DNA of 64,000 nt from positions 620,001 to 684,000 of the forward strand of contig NZ_JAUFQF010000001.1 in NCBI RefSeq assembly GCF_030409635.1, written 5' to 3'. Source of the stretch: Vibrio agarivorans. GTDB taxonomy: Bacteria; Pseudomonadota; Gammaproteobacteria; Enterobacterales; Vibrionaceae. The translations under genes were made by a program, and so were the position numbers. This document shows, piece by piece, positions 62,595 to 64,000 of the stretch. Each line of letters starts with the position of its first letter. The first letter of the stretch is position 1. Under the pieces are notes generated by a model, which saw only the letters and a list, made by a program, of their open reading frames with translations, had not been told where the DNA came from and did no database searches.

Positions 62595-63947
62595 TTAATC
62601 GCGCCTTGGAGACCGCATTGGTGACTTTTCTAGCGTTAAGTCATAGGTCTTCCTTTCTCGCTCAATATGGCTAGGAGCTTCGACTTCTGTAACCTCACCA
62701 CCAGCAACACATCGAGCAAAGTTTTCAAACCTGACGGCATCACCTTGTGGGCCTTTGCCATCAGGATAATCACGCCCTGAATACACTTTCGGGTCACTGC
62801 GCTGCGCGCCAGCACCATGTACATCAAGCCATTCATTGTGCATTTTGCCCATAGAGCGGCCAAAGGCGATATACGCGGCTTGCTTGGCATTCTGCAGGTT
62901 TACGTGGGTTGTACTACTCCAATAGTTAGGAAAGTCTCGTTTTCCGGCCTCGTTAGTAATTGCGGTCGAATAAAAACTTGGGTCTATAGCGGCACTCTTT
63001 GTGGTCACCGGCGAACGCACGTAACTCACAATAGAATGTAGCTCTTTGATATTGGGAAGTCGCCAATCGGTTCGACCCGCAAGCTTTAGCGTTTCACAAT
63101 ACTCAAGCGCTTCTCCCCAATTCATCCCCTTTTCACTGTCTGACTTTTGCCAAGTTAATCCCGTTGCCCTGTCGTGTATAGTGCCATTACCAGAAATCGA
63201 ATAGTTATTAATGCCATAGTCGCTATTTCCCCTCACAGCTAAAACGTAGAATGTCTTTTCTCCGCCCCTGCGAGCGCGAGTTCCATACCCTTTAATTCTG
63301 CCATCAATAAAATTGACACCAAACACGGTCTCATCACCTCTCATGGTCATCGCAACATATTTGGTGCTACTCACATATTGAGAGTCAATCAAACGCTCTC
63401 CAGCACTCAAGTCACCCGATTCAAAACCAAATACTGTTTGGTCGATAAACGGACGAACCGTAGCACTACTTTTGCCTCGCAAGCCGCTAGGGTCTTCACC
63501 ATCAAACATCATCAATGAATAGAGCTCTTTGATTGAAGGAACACGCCAATCCACATAACCGCCTAAACGTAAGTTGGCCGCATAAACCATTGCTTGGTCA
63601 TACGTCATTTTATCCGCTACGGTAATACGCCCATCACCGTTAGTATCGATGGCTTGTGCCCACAAAAGACCCGTATGGTTGTCTCTTACCGTGCCGTTAT
63701 CATTGACGGTATAATTCGGCATGCGCCCGATGTATTGGGCATCTTGTCCATAATAAGCACTACCTTTCTCCGGGCACTCATCGACAAGGGTTTGACTGTT
63801 TGAACACTGGGTTTGAAACGTATCGACAATTGGGTAAGTAAATTCTCGTGCCTGAGCCGTGTGAGCAAAAAACAAATGACTAACCACACTTACGATGGTT
63901 ACAGAGAACATTCGGGAAACACCTGTCGGGGATACTACGCGCAACAT
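62595..63947 (-). CDS. Secreted DUF1566 protein with two Lcl-type repeats
   Basis: 450 residues. A signal peptide (hydrophobic 14-28, HTAQA-RE) precedes two copies of the DUF1566 fold: NGTVRDNHTGLLWAQ...YVDWRVPSIKELYSL and NGTIHDRATGLTWQKS...RTDWRLPNIKELHSI. In the first repeat the loop DTNGDGRITVADKM resembles a dockerin/EF-hand calcium loop. Both end with a conserved WSS-like segment (YWSSTTH). Function unknown; related proteins are cell-surface or adhesion-associated in Vibrio and Legionella (Lcl). The start is well inside the window. Confidence 0.8.
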   Translation of the reverse strand: MLRVVSPTGVSRMFSVTIVSVVSHLFFAHTAQAREFTYPIVDTFQTQCSNSQTLVDECPEKGSAYYGQDAQYIGRMPNYTVNDNGTVRDNHTGLLWAQAIDTNGDGRITVADKMTYDQAMVYAANLRLGGYVDWRVPSIKELYSLMMFDGEDPSGLRGKSSATVRPFIDQTVFGFESGDLSAGERLIDSQYVSSTKYVAMTMRGDETVFGVNFIDGRIKGYGTRARRGGEKTFYVLAVRGNSDYGINNYSISGNGTIHDRATGLTWQKSDSEKGMNWGEALEYCETLKLAGRTDWRLPNIKELHSIVSYVRSPVTTKSAAIDPSFYSTAITNEAGKRDFPNYWSSTTHVNLQNAKQAAYIAFGRSMGKMHNEWLDVHGAGAQRSDPKVYSGRDYPDGKGPQGDAVRFENFARCVAGGEVTEVEAPSHIERERKTYDLTLEKSPMRSPRRD

Positions 63948-64000
63948 AATATGAAAACTCCAAGCAATGACGCAGACAATAACAGTGAAAGCCGTGTAAT

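Overview
The window is a dense, intron-free gammaproteobacterial chromosome segment that reads as Vibrio. The evidence is gene content: a divergent FabV enoyl reductase, an Alr/DgcA/DgcN/Dat D-amino-acid cluster, a chitin-active LPMO with a CBM5/12 module, inosine-guanosine kinase, a PurR-controlled pyrC, a MoxR/Bat operon and many c-di-GMP enzymes. From memory, pyrC and the bat cluster sit on chromosome 2 of V. cholerae, so this may be a secondary-chromosome segment; the sequence alone does not prove that. No tRNA, rRNA, CRISPR array or prophage was seen. The only mobile element recognised is one IS3-family copy.

Layout. 1-4 kb: a DsbA-like lipoprotein (cut by the window edge) and an FKBP isomerase, a HAD phosphatase, a tyrosine-type permease with TyrR-like boxes, and a LysE exporter. 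4-9.7 kb: galE, then a tightly overlapped operon of TonB-dependent receptor, YfiR-like protein and CHASE8-like/HAMP/PAS/GGDEF diguanylate cyclase. 9.9-12.4 kb: pxpABC 5-oxoprolinase. 12.4-19 kb: an FAD oxidoreductase, a DnaA-box cluster, a YbbAP-like ABC exporter divergent from tesA, and a divergent fabV. 19-28.4 kb: an EAL phosphodiesterase, an ABC-class ATPase, a J-domain protein, a DUF2238 membrane protein, cutA, creA, gsk and an M14 peptidase.

28.6-37.3 kb is the most accessory-looking block. It holds a LysR regulator, a secreted serine beta-lactamase-fold hydrolase, an IS3 copy, a 24-residue hydrophobic peptide gene, then D-amino-acid transaminase, DgcA, DgcN and (divergent) alanine racemase. 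Together these would interconvert D-amino acids, collect amino groups as D-Glu, acetylate and racemise it, and return L-Glu. 37.4-43.6 kb: a Gfo/Idh oxidoreductase and a ManD-type dehydratase under a divergent LacI regulator, a frameshifted small membrane protein, an AraC regulator and DedA.

43.9-54.4 kb: a DMT transporter, YcbX, a tiny membrane protein, pyrC, the LPMO, a TonB receptor with a perfect 22-bp promoter palindrome, and an AraC regulator divergent from a yellow/MRJP-like periplasmic protein across an intergenic region full of CTCAAAT repeats. 54.6-61.4 kb: the moxR-DUF58-DUF4381-VWA-VWA/TPR-BatD operon. 61.5-64 kb: a 54-residue protein behind a bulged hairpin, an L,D-transpeptidase-fold protein and a two-repeat DUF1566 protein.

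The points most worth a second look are the DnaA-box cluster, the D-amino-acid block with its hydrophobic mini-peptide, the frameshifted small membrane protein, and the two unexplained multi-site promoter regions near 51.4 and 52.8 kb. All function calls rest on reading motifs by eye and on remembered family features; no database search was run.
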